Assembly: GCF_901000735.1 (NCBI RefSeq)
Contig: NC_081541.1
Coordinates: forward strand, 27,368,258-27,432,257
Length of the DNA: 64,000 nt
DNA from: Corylus avellana
Lineage: Eukaryota; Streptophyta; Magnoliopsida; Fagales; Betulaceae
Direction of reading: 5' to 3'
Below, piece by piece: positions 1-10,887 of this stretch. Within the stretch, counting starts at the first letter, position 1. Each line of letters starts with the position of its first letter. The translations under genes and the position numbers were made by a program. The notes beneath the pieces are model-generated. The model worked only from the letters and a program-made list of their open reading frames with translations. It searched no databases and was not told the DNA's origin.

Positions 1-905
1 TTGTTTTGGTAGTTTGGGGAGTAAATTGTCACAATTGATAGTTTGGGAAGTAAATTGTCATTGAAGTGGTAATTTGAGGGGGTTAACTAGACTTTACCCT
101 ATTTTTTTTCATCTCTTCTCCTTTAACTCTTAGGACCATGTGTATGAGGGCTTTATCTTAATAATTGTCTCATCTCAAATTTCCCTTAATTGAAAAATTT
201 CCTTAAATGAAATATTCCTTGGATTCGTAAATCTCTAAAAAAATTGTTTCAATGTAGAACCTTTAGCCAATTCTAATATCCACTGAGATTTGTCTTTGTG
301 AAATCTTTATCTCAATAACAAAATGGTTTCATCTAAAACTTTAATTTCAAAAGTTTTGAAAGAGAAACCATTTTGTCTCATATCTAGAGCACTTTAAATA
401 GCCTCATTAGATTTTTTAAAGTTGCATCACTTGTATGCATATAGAAATGCATTTCAACATGATAATATATATTTTTTAAAGTACGAATAGTTCCTGCATC
501 TTGGAATCGAGTTTAGTCTCCAAACGTACCAGACATTGCTCAAAAGGCGACGAGGAAGGTAAAGACATGATTGCCTTTGATACCAAGTTTTTACGAGCCT
601 TAAAAATACATCCTGCATGATTTCCCTATGATTATCATAAAGAACAAGGATAAAACATGTTTTTAGAGGACTGGCAAGACCTCACAATAGCCCACTGCCA
701 AACCAAACTTTATTCTCAGACTTTCCTTAAATAGAGTTTACAAACTGCCTTAGACTAGGATTTGGACTCATACTCTGCTTTGGACTCCAAAAGATGTGAG
801 ACATCTTGTAGATTGGGTGCCCCTTATTACTACATACGACTCCAACACCAATACTGACTAAAACTCAAGTACATACGACTCCAACACAAATATAAATATA
901 TATGA
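1..905. other. Intergenic DNA with a degenerate LTR-like remnant
   Basis: No gene is visible. Bases 571-586 read on the minus strand as a primer-binding-site-like TTGGTATCAAAGGC, close to the TGGTATCAGAGC used by plant Copia elements. The stretch just beyond it (about 587-905) would then be an old minus-strand LTR, starting near the twice-repeated motif TGTTGGAGTCGTATGT. No partner LTR or coding region is seen, so this is a weak call. The first 110 bases repeat TAGTTTGGGGAGTAAATTG-like words typical of degenerate transposon edges. Confidence 0.3.
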
Positions 906-912
906 CAAATTG

Positions 913-997
913 ATAGCCTTCTCACAATCTTTGTAACATATGGTTGATAAAGGCAGCAAATTTGTTGACTAAATCAATAGCCTTCTCACAATCTGGC
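913..997. repeat. 19-bp direct repeat at the carboxylesterase 3' end
   Basis: The word ATAGCCTTCTCACAATCT occurs at about 914-931 and again at about 980-997. The upstream copy on the minus strand encodes part of DCEKAID in the carboxylesterase. The second copy is read in another frame and supplies the TGA stop, giving the unusual tail QRL. Confidence 0.8.
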
Positions 998-1836
998 TTC
1001 CTCAGGTGGAAAACATGGTCCTCTCCTTCATGCTCCACAACCTCAACATTTCCGACCCACCCACTCTTCTTTAATTCTTCGTAGTACCACCGACCCACGT
1101 CTCTTAAATGGTCATTTTGTGCAAAAAATATTAGTACCCTCTCGCACCCTAGCTTGCTCAGATCCTCTGCAGACGGTTTCAGCCTAGGATCCTCCAATCC
1201 ACCATTCGTTGGACACATGTACAACCACATGTGATCATCCTCCGTACCACCGAAAAACGGGTGCACCAGAATCAACCCAACAACTTTCACGCCTGGTAAC
1301 CCGAGTGTCCCAACCCGAACTGCCAAGGTATGAGAAATGTTCCCTCCTCCGCTGTCCCCACCAATGAAGACCCGGTCAAAATCAGCGTACTCATTCAACC
1401 ATGGGTCCGGGCCGTTTCTGTTGGCATGAGATGCGACCCATTGAAGCCCCGCCCATGAGTCTTCGTAGCAAGCGGGTAGGGGCCGCTCCGGAAAAAGCCC
1501 GTACTCAACCGAGACGGCGATGGCGTTGGATTTAGCAGCTAATAAGCTGACCAGCTTGTGGAACACTGGAGAGAAGGCGGACTGAAAGCAGAAGCCACCA
1601 CCATGGACGTAGAACAGCAGCGGGAGCTTCCGGGTCGGGTCATGGATCTTGGGTAGGAAAATGCGGGCGGATATAGCAGGTTCCGATGAAATCACCACGT
1701 CTTTGGATCTCACTCCGGTGATTTGGTCATCGGACGGAGGGATTTTGTGGGTGGAATGGAATTTTTCGATACGACCGTCTTTGTATACACGGAAGAAGCG
1801 GAAGTGATGGAGTAGTTGGTCGTTGAAAGAGTCCAT
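922..1836 (-). CDS. Class I carboxylesterase (alpha/beta hydrolase-3), copy 1
   Basis: Plant carboxylesterase of the alpha/beta-hydrolase fold (Abhydrolase_3), about 304 residues, usual for the family, intronless and probably cytosolic. Visible motifs counted from the ATG at 1836: oxyanion-hole HGGGF at residues 78-82, nucleophile GDSGGG with Ser162, acid Asp242 in QNDHLRD, and His274 in EDHVFH, so the catalytic triad is complete. The frame stays open upstream to 1914, but that extension has no ATG, so the start at MDSF is chosen. Two departures from the common family sequence are EYGLFP in place of EYRLAP, and GDSGGG in place of GDSAGG. The N-terminal third matches the 12.7-kb paralogue, while the rest resembles the 56-kb paralogue. 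The extended C-terminus ends inside a short duplication. The substrate is unknown; plant tannases and 2-hydroxyisoflavanone dehydratases belong to the same family. Confidence 0.85.
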   Translation of the reverse strand: MDSFNDQLLHHFRFFRVYKDGRIEKFHSTHKIPPSDDQITGVRSKDVVISSEPAISARIFLPKIHDPTRKLPLLFYVHGGGFCFQSAFSPVFHKLVSLLAAKSNAIAVSVEYGLFPERPLPACYEDSWAGLQWVASHANRNGPDPWLNEYADFDRVFIGGDSGGGNISHTLAVRVGTLGLPGVKVVGLILVHPFFGGTEDDHMWLYMCPTNGGLEDPRLKPSAEDLSKLGCERVLIFFAQNDHLRDVGRWYYEELKKSGWVGNVEVVEHEGEDHVFHLRKPDCEKAIDLVNKFAAFINHMLQRL

Positions 1837-2023
1837 GGGAGATGAATTATAATGGTTATAGTGAAATAGCGATGAAGGATAAGGCCTGGTTAACGTAAAC
1901 AGAGAGGGAGACAAAGAACTGGCATTTGAGGTAGACGAGGAAGAAAGGGATCCGGTTCCCTGTTATTCTGTGTCCAAGTTGAGCGGAGGAAGAGTAGTTG
2001 CCCGCCGGGGGACTACCGAACAG

Positions 2024-2287
2024 GCACATAGCTTCCATGTTAGTTTGACTTTTTTTAATTTTTTAAAGAAATCTTCTATCACGATTCACGAGTTCACGGG
2101 CGGGGCGGGACATGCACATAGCTTCCATGTTAGTTTGACTTTTTTTAATTTTTTAAAGAAATCTTCTATCACGATTCACGAGTTCACGAGCGGGGCGGGA
2201 CATGCACATAGCTTCCATGTTAGTTTCACTTTTTTAATTTAAGTTTATTTATTTATTTATTTTTTAAAGAAATCTTCTATCACGAGT
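2024..2287. repeat. 90-bp minisatellite upstream of carboxylesterase copy 1
   Basis: Three tandem copies start at 2024, 2114 and 2204, an exact 90-bp spacing; the third copy is interrupted by an ATTT-rich insert. Each unit holds a GC-rich CGGGGCGGGAC block. The first two copies also carry TTGACT (2045-2050 and 2135-2140), the core of a WRKY W-box, while the third has TTCACT at the same place. The array begins about 190 bp upstream of the ATG at 1836, so it probably lies in the promoter or 5' region of that gene. Because 90 is a multiple of three, the plus strand looks like an open frame of 30-residue repeats; I do not think it is coding. Confidence 0.85.
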
Positions 2288-3509
2288 GTACAAGGGTGAC
2301 TAATATTAGCTAATAATTTGCTAATATTTAATTAAAATTGGAGTAAAAGTACTAAAGAAACTTAGAATCTTTGGCATTGATACCATATTAAATTACATGT
2401 TATCCTAAAAACGTAAGTTAAAAGCTTAAGCTAATAAGAAGAGCTTTGTGCCAACATGTAAGAAAATAGTAATAATAACCGCTAACCATATAATCGTCAA
2501 ATTAATAACCGCAATGGGATAACAACTATATATATTCCATTGCTGATCCGACATCTATCAGTATGTCCAACCTCTGCAGGATGTTGAAGCAAAAAGTCTG
2601 AGAATAGAGGCACTTCTCAAGCATTGTAGGCTTGTAGACGAAGACTCTTTCCACCCTTCCATGGAAGTGACTCTTCACCCATTTGTGGAGGGCTTAGCCC
2701 ACCAACAAGCATGTCGTCTGTTGGTCTTTCTCTAATGACCATCTCAGGCACTAGAATCCTGAAGCTCTAAACACCTCCTTCTGTAGATGGGTTTGATCCA
2801 TAACCGTACTCTGCGTTACGTACAAAGGCTTGTGTTTTCAATAAATTTCAACACAAGTGGTATAAAAGATTGATAGTGCATAACAAATTTTAGTACTCAC
2901 AAACATGACGTGGGATCATGCATGCATGTTGGTCTAGAAAATATTGTATATGGCTCCAATTAATAGAAGTATTCATCGGTTATATAACAGAAAATCATGA
3001 GTTTATAGACCCTAAAAATGAGGTTAGAAAAGCCTAAAATACTAAAAGAAGCCTAAAAAGTTTATTATTTGAAAAGCGATTAGGGGTTAATAAACCGTTG
3101 GTTGTGGTTAACCGTTAATCGGCCTTTCCATTGTGGTTATTTAAAAATGATAATCGCCTAAAATAGTTGCGGTTGGAGTTAGGATGAAATAATCGCAATT
3201 ACTTGTACACCCATAGCTTTCATGATAATTATTAAATAGAAAGAGTGAGACTCATAAGAAATAGAACAGGAGGTTTGAAGGAAAAAAAAAAAAAAAATGG
3301 AATATGAGGTCCAAATAGGGCAGTTGGATGGTTAGGTCAATTAGGCTACTGCAACTATCGCCCAAGGCTCTTAATTTAAAAGAGGACTAAAAAGAGTTGT
3401 TTATATTAAATTTATAAAATGTGTGTCATGTTTCACCTACCCGCACGCATGCCATAGTTTTCAAATTCGATCGAACGAGCTTGTGTCTTGATAGGCCTAT
3501 TGAACTCCC
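2288..3509. other. AT-rich intergenic DNA
   Basis: No convincing gene. Scattered stop codons occur in all frames. There is a run of A at about 3281-3296 and words like AACCGTTAATCGG near 3100. Nothing further can be supported. Confidence 0.5.
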
Positions 3510-3592
3510 TCAATGTGCATTATTATTATTATTTTTTTTTGTAACAAACATTCCATACCAAAAACAAACCAGAGACAAAATTACAAAGGAGA

Positions 3593-6500
3593 GGGAGGTG
3601 GATCTTTTCCACTACAGATAAGGATGGATGAGAGGGGGGAAAAAAGAGTGGGAATGCAGCCCGAGTAAACTCTTGCCGCAGCCCAATATGCCACATGATG
3701 GGCGCAGAAGTTTGCACTTCTGTTAACTTTCCTAGCTTCTCAAGAGGGAGAAGCTGGGACTAAAAGAAAAAAAATCAGAGATAGCTTTCTCAATTTGCCA
3801 ATCCTGGGAAGAGGAGGGAAATTGCAAAGCTGAAATAACTAGTAAAGAGTCTCCCTCAAACGTAAATTTCTTGAGCTTTAGGGAGACTGTTAGAGAGGCT
3901 GCAAGAAGAGCTGCTAAAGCTTAACCAAAGCTGGGATCAGAGGGGGGACTGATTTGAGAGATGGCCTTAATAATTTTGCCATTCGAGTCCCTGCACACTA
4001 CTGCTTGGGCTGAGAAATTGTCTCTAATGGCAGTGTCAAAGTTGATCTTAAAAGTGCCTGCTTCAGGAGGAGACCAGACTTCAGTAACTGGTGTAAGAGC
4101 CTTCCAAGCCGAAGCATGATCCAAAGAAGTTTTCTTAATAGTTTTGGCCAGAGATAACACATCCGGAATGACTCCTTCATGAAAAACTGTATTCCTGGAA
4201 AACCAAAGAAGGTCACACAATACTGCTGCAAAAACTTGGAAAAGGTGAGAATCAGTTAATGGGATTCCAAACGAAGTGTGAGGGCTGATAATGCCTTAAA
4301 CCCAGCTGGAAAGACTTATAGAAGACCATGCAGAAGAATCCAAGGGCCAAAAGGAAGATCTCCAAGCTACCCTGGCAAAGATGCACTTAAAGAAGAGGTG
4401 AGGAAGAGAGTCTGTTTCTGTACGGCAAAGAAGACAAAGAGAACCTGAGAGGGAGATGGGGAAAATTCTATTCAACTTAGCTTTTTAGGGGACTATATCG
4501 CATGCAATTTTCCAAAGAAAAAGTTTGAGTCTAGCATTGAGATTGAGTTTCCATAATTTCTTCCAAGTACTAGAGACAAGTGGAGAGGAGGCTAAACTAG
4601 TTCTGGGGCTATTGATTAACTTATAAGCAGAACTAGAAGAGAAGAGACCATTTGATGAAGGAGTCCAAATGAACTCAGAACTGGGGAGGGGATGGATTTT
4701 AATTTTTTGAATTTCCCTAACACTAACAGGGTCAAACAGGGAAAGAAGGAGGGAAATATTCCATTGGCCGTTTGGAGAGAAGATGTCAGAGACCTTGATG
4801 TTGGGGAGGGGCTGGTCTAAGAGATAGGAGGGGGTGGGGAAGAAATCTGGAAGAGATGGAATCCATGGGGAGTTCCAAACCGGAAAAGAAGAGTTTTGGT
4901 GGACTCTATGGCAGGTACCTTGAGAGATGATGGATTGGGATTTGAGGATACCTTTCCAGAGCCAAGATGGGGAAGAATGGGGAGTGGGGGGAGAGAAAAG
5001 AACGAGAAAAGAGATACTTACCTTTGAGTTGAGACACCCATGCTGAATTGAAATTTGTGTGAAGCTTTCAACCAAGCTTTGAGATGAGGGCCAAGTTAAC
5101 CTCCCTCATTTTTTTGAACCCCAGACCACCTAGATCCTTTGGAAGACAAAGGGAGTCCCATGATTTGAGGGAGAGGTTTCTGGTCTTAGATGAAGGGAAA
5201 CCCCACCATAAATTTTTAAAGAGCCTATCCAAGGAGCTGCAGAGGGAGGAGGGGAGCATAAAAGAACTCATGGCATAAGAAGGGATACCTGCCACTGATT
5301 TGATAAGGACCAATTTGCCAGCTTGGGAGAGGGTTTTTGCACCCCATCCATCTACCTTATTGAGAACATTAATACTAATGCTTTGAAAAGCTGCTTTTTT
5401 TGAGCTGCCAAGCAAAATTGGGAGGCCAAGATGGATAGAATCAGTGGGATTGTAGGTGTAAGGCAGGATATCTACAATGGTAGAGGAGGTAGTATGGTTG
5501 GTATTTTTGCTGAACCTAATGGAGGATTTGGTATTGTTGATGGATTAGCCAGACCATAAGCAATATTTATCCAAACATTTTTTGATGCTGCAAGCTTCCA
5601 AGTAAGAGGCTTTACCAAAGATGAGGAGGTCATCTGCAAACAGAAGATGGTGAATAGCTGGAGAATTTCTCGAGATATGAAGACCTTTAATGTTGCCAGC
5701 TCTTTCTTCTTTGAACATTAATCTGGAGAAGACTTCAGTACCAAGAATGAAGAGAAAATGAGACAAGGGGTCTCCTTGTCTTAGACCTCTCGAAGGAGAG
5801 AAATGACCAAAGGGGCTACCATTAATAAGGATGGAGAAGGAGGAGGAGGAGATGCAAGTCTTGATCCAATTAATCCAGGTAGAATGAAAACCCAATTTAC
5901 TCATGATAGCCAAAATAAACTCCCACTCCATTTTATCAAAGGCTTTCTCCATGTCCATTTTAAGAAACATAAGACTCCCTTTTTCCACTTTTTTCCTTGA
6001 AAGTATGCAGCAACTCATGAGCTAGAATTGTATTGTCTTGGATGCTCCTATAAGGAACAAAAGCTGATTGAAGAGGGGAGATAATCTTTGGAAGTAAGCT
6101 TTTCAATCTGTTTGCAAGAATCTTAGAAATTATCTTGTAAACAATATTGCACAAACTGATCGGCCTAAATTGATGCACTGTGTGAGAACCACTTTGTTTT
6201 GGGATAAGAGAGATGAAAGTGTGATTTTGCTCTTGTAAAAGATGATCATTTTGGAAAAAATTCCAAATGCAAGCCAGCGCATTATCCTTAACAATTGACC
6301 AATATTTCTTGTAAAAGAGGGCATTGAAGCCATCAGGGCCAGGGGCTTTAGTGGAGCCTAGGCTGGATAAGGCTTTGATCACCTCTTCTTCAGAGGGGAT
6401 AGAGCAGAGAAGCAAGTTTTCCTCTTCAGTGATGACAGGGGAGAACAAGTCCAGCATCTCTTCCTTAATTGGAGGGGAAGAGGAAGAGAACAGATTGGAG

Positions 6501-7700
6501 AAGTGAGAAACAAAATTACCTCCAATTGTTGATCTATCAGAGACCCAATTCCTCTCACCAATCTTCAAAAAATTAACAGCATTTGATCTTCTTTTAATAA
6601 GAGTGGAGGCATGAAAATATTTGGTGTTGAGATCCTTGCATGTCAACCAAGTTTCACTAGATTTTGACTTCCAAAGAATCTCCTCCTTTTTCAAAAGATC
6701 ATCCAGATCAAGTTTTAGCTTGGCTTCCAAAGAATGCGAAGCTGGGTCCAGAGGAGACTGTTGAGCCAAGTCAATTTGGATTAGAGAGGCTTTGATTTTG
6801 GTTTGAATGTGGCCAAAATGTAGAGAATTCCATTTCTTCAAAGCTGTTTTAGTCTTTTTTAACTTCTTTACCAGACAGTGGACCGAGGACCCAGCAAAAG
6901 TGGTAGGGGACCATACAGAAATGATAACAAGGCCAAAAGAGGGGCCTTTTGTCCAAAATTCCTCAAATCTAAAAGGTCTAGGAAGGAAAGTAGTGGGGAT
7001 GGCCGTGTCAAGGGTAATGGGGTTGTGGTCATAATCAAAAGCGGGAATGTGGAGAATGGAAAATTCAGGATGGAGATGAACCCAGCTAAGAGAGGCTAAA
7101 CCTCTATCCGATCTCTCTTTGATGGTTGCTGGACCTTGTCTATTGTTGCACCAAGTGAAAGGGTTTCCAGCAAACCCTAAATCTATCAAACCAAGTTGGT
7201 CAATGAAATTTCTGAATGGGCAAGAAGAGGAGCTTGCTACAGGTCTGCCTCCCAGTTTTTCAGACTGATTCAAAACAAAGTTAAAGTTACCTATACAAAG
7301 CCAAGGACTAACAAAATTTTCTCCAACAGCAGTGAGAGAATCCCAGAACTTGAACTTGTCCTTACTAGAGGGAGGACCATAAATACATGAGAGGATCCAC
7401 AAAGAGCAAGGAGGATCCGAAAAACACCATGCTGAAATATTGTTTTTGTTGGAAATAAAACATTTTAAATCAATACCTGTTAGCCAGGGCAAGAACCAAG
7501 CCACCACTGGAACCAGCAGGAGCCACATGCGTCATTGAAAAGAAGCCAAGACGATTCAGAATGGAGGAGACAAGAAATGGGGGAGATTTGGTTTCAGAGA
7601 GGAGGAGAACTTTAGGTCTATTTTCATGAATTAAGACCCTTAAGCTACGAACTGTAGAAGGTCTAGAGATCCCCCTGCAATTCCAAGAAAGAAATTTCAT
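3593..7700 (-). pseudogene. LINE ORF2 (endonuclease, reverse transcriptase, zf-RVT, RNase H), broken
   Basis: The ORF2 start MKFLSWNCRGI is at 7700, overlapping the end of ORF1. The endonuclease (about 7000-7700) shows LSETKS and DYDHNPI, but GNFN instead of GDFN; a frameshift occurs near 7490. Reverse transcriptase (about 5550-6400) shows KAPGPDGF, FRPISLCN, MDMEKAFD and FADD, with a frameshift near 5990. An in-frame TAA at 5545-5547 replaces the Gln of WSGQ. Continuing in the same frame, the thumb and connection region runs to 5068. The zf-RVT zinc-binding region (LCLLCRTETDSLPHLFFKC, about 4370-4450) and RNase H (TFKINFDTAI, about 3921-4220, then FEGDSL and CAHH in shifted frames) complete the protein. 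Confidence 0.88.
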
Positions 7701-9428
7701 GAGCCTTTTGGGGACACAAAACGGTCCCCTGAAACATTTGTGTTGACATTTCCTGCTTCAACAACCTTTTTCCCTTTTCGAGCTGCTTTGTAGATGGATC
7801 GTGCTATAGGTTTTGGGGAGGATCTTGGAGTGAAATCCATAGGAGAATGGGATTCCAATTCTTTTGGGGTTTGTAAGGTTCCTGGGCCTTTTTTGTAAGG
7901 AGCTAGGATGATTGGAAGCCTAGTCCTTTTCTTTTGAGTAGCAGTAATCTGAGAGGGAGAAGCTGGGTCATTGCCAGGATGATTTGGTATTTTTGGTTTT
8001 ATTTTGCGAGGAGGATAAGGAGAGGTGCGGGTGTGTTTGATGTAATTTTGGGCGGGAGTGATAGGAATGGTGGTTAAGTTCGTTGGGGAGATGGCTGCTT
8101 GGAAGGAGATAGGGCTTTTTAGCTTTGTGGGTATTTGTGGGGTTTGGGCTTGAGCAGCAGATGAGAAAATTGGCCTATTAATGAGCTGGTTGGATTTCAA
8201 CATGAAGTTGCAAGGAGGGGTTACACTAGTTAACTCTGGTTGATTGGATGGGAGTTGAGGTGAACGGTGATTTGAGCTGAGGGGGGCATTTAAGAGGTAT
8301 GGCAAAGTGGAGTCTTCACATCTTGCGGTAGATGAGAAAGACTGGGTTGCATTTAATGGAGATGGGGTGGGTGATGGGGGGTATGTCAGATGCATGTGGG
8401 GGGATAATAGGGTTTGAAGGGTGTATGGTGAGATTTTTGAAGGGATTGAGGAGAGTAGGTGTTGTATAGGAGTTGGTGGAAGTTTGGGGATTGAGGTTAA
8501 CTCCACGTGGCTGAGTTAGCTCGCTGCCATGGCTATGAGTTTTGGAAATTTGTGAAGATGGGGTTGCACCAGAGAAGATGTGGTTGAGGTTAACTCCATG
8601 TGGCTGAGTTAGCTCGTTGCCATGGCTAAGAATTTTGGAAATTTGTGAAGATGGGGTTGCACCAGTGAAGCTTTCCTTAGCACTTGCTGAAATAGGAGGG
8701 AGGTTGGAAAAGATGTTAACTTTGAGGGAGATTTTAAACCTGTCAGGGAATTGCTCCTCAAAAGGAGCTCGACAACTTTGGAGTTTGTGGCCAATTCTCC
8801 CACAAGAGTTGCAGTAGATATCTAGCCTCTCAAATTTTATACAAATCCATAAGGGTTCACCTTCTTCCTTTCGTAAAGAGAAACCAGGTTTGAGAGGTTT
8901 GGTAACATCTATCTCCACCAACAATCTGAGATAGCTTCTAAAAGTCTTATTTTCACCACTGGTTTCATCCACCTTGATGAGATTTCCAAGACCTTTCCCA
9001 ATGGCTATTGCATTTTTCAGACTCATGTTGAGAAGAGGGAGACCATGGATTTGAATCCAGAAAGGGGACAGGTTGAAATTTAGCTCACTCATAGTAGCCT
9101 TGGGAGACTAGCTTTGAAGAACTAAAAGAGATCCGTTGACATTCCATTTGGGTTGTTTGAAGATTTTTTCTATTTGTTCCTGTTTGGAAAATTTCAACAG
9201 GAATCTGTTTGGGCCTAGCATGGCAAAGGAGAAGGGAACTGCAAAATCCCAAGCTTTTGTGAGAGCTGCTTGGACAGCTTGGTTGTTGTGAATTTTCTGT
9301 GAAATAAGTTGCCCAACCAAAGGGAGGCATTCTTTTATAACTTGAGCAGGGATTAAGGTTTCAATTTGGGAGGAAGGATCCTCCCAGGAGAGAGCTTCGG
9401 TCTGGGCTATAAGAGCTTCCATGTCCAT
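7697..9428 (-). pseudogene. LINE ORF1 (DUF4283 plus CCHC zinc knuckle), broken
   Basis: RNA-binding gag-like protein of plant L1 elements. The start is taken at MDMEALIAQ (ATG at 9428). An in-frame TAG at about 9108 splits the DUF4283-like region: LLVLQS, stop, then SPKATMSELNF in the same frame, so it looks like a TGG-to-TAG change. The middle part carries QIHGLPLL and a zf-CCHC knuckle CNSCGRIGHKLQSC. A frameshift between about 8316 and 8506 moves the Pro/Ser-rich C-terminal part to another frame, ending at 7697. A 93-bp tandem duplication (GATPSSQISK repeated) lies just before that point. The final TGA overlaps the ORF2 ATG as ATGA. Confidence 0.85.
8490..8680. repeat. 93-bp tandem duplication inside LINE ORF1
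   Basis: GGTTAACTCCA..GTGGCTGAG starts at 8495 and again at 8588, a 93-bp offset. The minus-strand protein shows two diverged copies of a 31-residue block containing GATPSSQISK and ELTQP. The length is a multiple of three, so the frame was kept when it arose. Confidence 0.85.
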
Positions 9429-9569
9429 AGAGAAGGGAGGGAGATTGGGGTAGAGAAAAATTGAGAGGAGGGAAAACAAGGTTTTCAGATGGGAATAGGG
9501 TTCAGGGGGAGCTCACTAGGGAGAGAGCGAGAGATCCAAAAGAGTGGCTCTAGGTCAATGTGCATTATT

Positions 9570-10250
9570 TTAAGTCTTTACGACATCATTTGCTCTAATA
9601 ATCATTTGCTTAAGTATTCCCTTTGAGTATCCCTTTATATTATGAATGTATTTTCTACCATAGTTCACCAATTATTTTTATTTATTTTATTTATTGTTTT
9701 TCGTAAGAACATCCATTAAATCAAAAGAGATTATAATAGAGAACAAGTACAATCTGAAAAACCTAATCCAGACAAACTTCTAACACCTCAGTGATCTGGA
9801 AGGAGACCAAATAAGAGAAGTGCACTAGCGAATGTAGCCGGTTAAAGCTACAAAGCTCAATGATGGATAAAACCATTTAGAGTAAGAAAACCCCCTAAAA
9901 ACTTAAATCTTGACAAGTTTCTAAGAAACTGTGAAGATTGTGCAGAAAAGGAACAGTGGAAAAAGGATTTTCCTCACAAACACAGAGTTTGAGGCCCAAA
10001 CGGTTTAGGTTGTTTTTGAAAACTGAATCCAAACAGACCACTAGCACCTCAATGAACTGGAAGGAGACTAAACAGGCGAAAAAAAATACTCCCTACACAG
10101 GCACAAAGTATGAAGCCCAACTAGTTCGGGTTAAACAGAAAACGACACAACAGAACATAATGGAAATATATGACAAAAAGGGGAAAAAAATATCTAAGTC
10201 CAAAAAACAGCAACATCAGAAGTAGAGGTGGAGACGTGGAGGAGCTCATG
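9570..10250. other. Repeat-derived DNA without genes
   Basis: No gene is supported. A segment with the words CACCTCAGTGATCTGGAAGG (about 9784) recurs diverged as CACCTCAATGAACTGGAAGG (about 10046), a roughly 260-bp tandem offset. The composition suggests the 3' part of the dispersed repeat described at 10250-10810. Confidence 0.4.
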
Positions 10251-10812
10251 CTAGCGAGTGAGGGACACACGCCGATGCTTGATGCCGGGGAGCGCTATAA
10301 AGGGTTGGCGGCTGTGTGGAGAAGCGGGGGAAAATTGCATGCGCTGTGCAGGGCGTACCATGCTTTTGCGCATGTGAGACACGTGCCAGAGAGTAAGATC
10401 TACTCTTGGGGGTGCGTGGTGGTTTGACGATGGCACGACTGATGGCGTCGGGAAGAGGAGAGACCCAGGATCCTGATGAAGTGGCGCTTGTGCGGGTGTA
10501 GCTTCCTGAAATTTACAGATCTAAGTTTTAAAAAATAAAATCGAAAAGCTTCAAAAAGTTTGTAGATCCTAGGTGGAGGATGACAGTATGATGCTGAAAT
10601 TGGGCGACTAGCGGTAGAAAAGGGGATGATGATGCTTTTGGACAAAGTTTGGATCCTCAAAGAAGCAAATATGACCTCCAGAGAGGCAGATAGAACCTCC
10701 GAAGAGGCGGCTTGAAAAAAAGGGGGAAAGAGGAAGGGTGAAGTAGAGAGAAGTAGGGGGAGAGGGGTGGGAGGTAGGGGCGTGACTCCCACTGCCCCAG
10801 GTTGTGAGCATA
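10250..10812 (-). repeat. Dispersed repeat, copy 1 (matches 58480-59020)
   Basis: This block shares an ordered series of words with 58480-59020: AGATCTAA next to TTTTAAAAA, AAGCTTCAAAAA, GGTGGAGGAT, AGAGGC..GCTTGAAAA, then a long AG-rich stretch ending in a GC-richer segment. Both copies have the same orientation. Minus-strand frames share FRKLHPH/FRKVHPH and LGLS, but are otherwise stop-rich and do not look like a gene. It is probably a degenerate transposon family. A run of T (about 10815-10838) follows. Confidence 0.5.
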
Positions 10813-10887
10813 AGTTTTTTTTTTTTTTTTTTTTTTTAATTTTTTATTTTTATTACTGAAAGAGAGAAAGAAGAGCAATTATTTTTA

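Larger units (their letters stand above)
3525..9554 (-). mobile_element. Full-length L1-type LINE retrotransposon, inactivated
   Basis: A 6.0-kb non-LTR retrotransposon on the minus strand, flanked by a perfect 15-bp target-site duplication TCAATGTGCATTATT at 3510-3524 and 9555-9569. Its 3' end is the A/TAA-rich tail seen on the plus strand as poly-T at about 3531-3540. It carries a gag-like ORF1 with CCHC knuckle, then ORF2 with endonuclease, reverse transcriptase, zf-RVT and RNase H, the usual order for plant L1 elements. Stops and frameshifts break both ORFs. The conserved endonuclease GDFN is GNFN here, so a catalytic Asp appears lost. The element reads as full-length because ORF1 begins about 125 bp inside the 5' duplication. 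Confidence 0.93.

Noticed and set aside
1837..1914. N-terminal extension of carboxylesterase copy 1
   Set aside because: The extended frame starts at TTG and has no ATG; the MDSF start gives the normal family length.
1970..2242. Plus-strand open frame of 90 codons with 30-residue repeats
   Set aside because: It exists only because the promoter minisatellite period is 90 bp; codon content and position upstream of a minus-strand gene do not support a protein.
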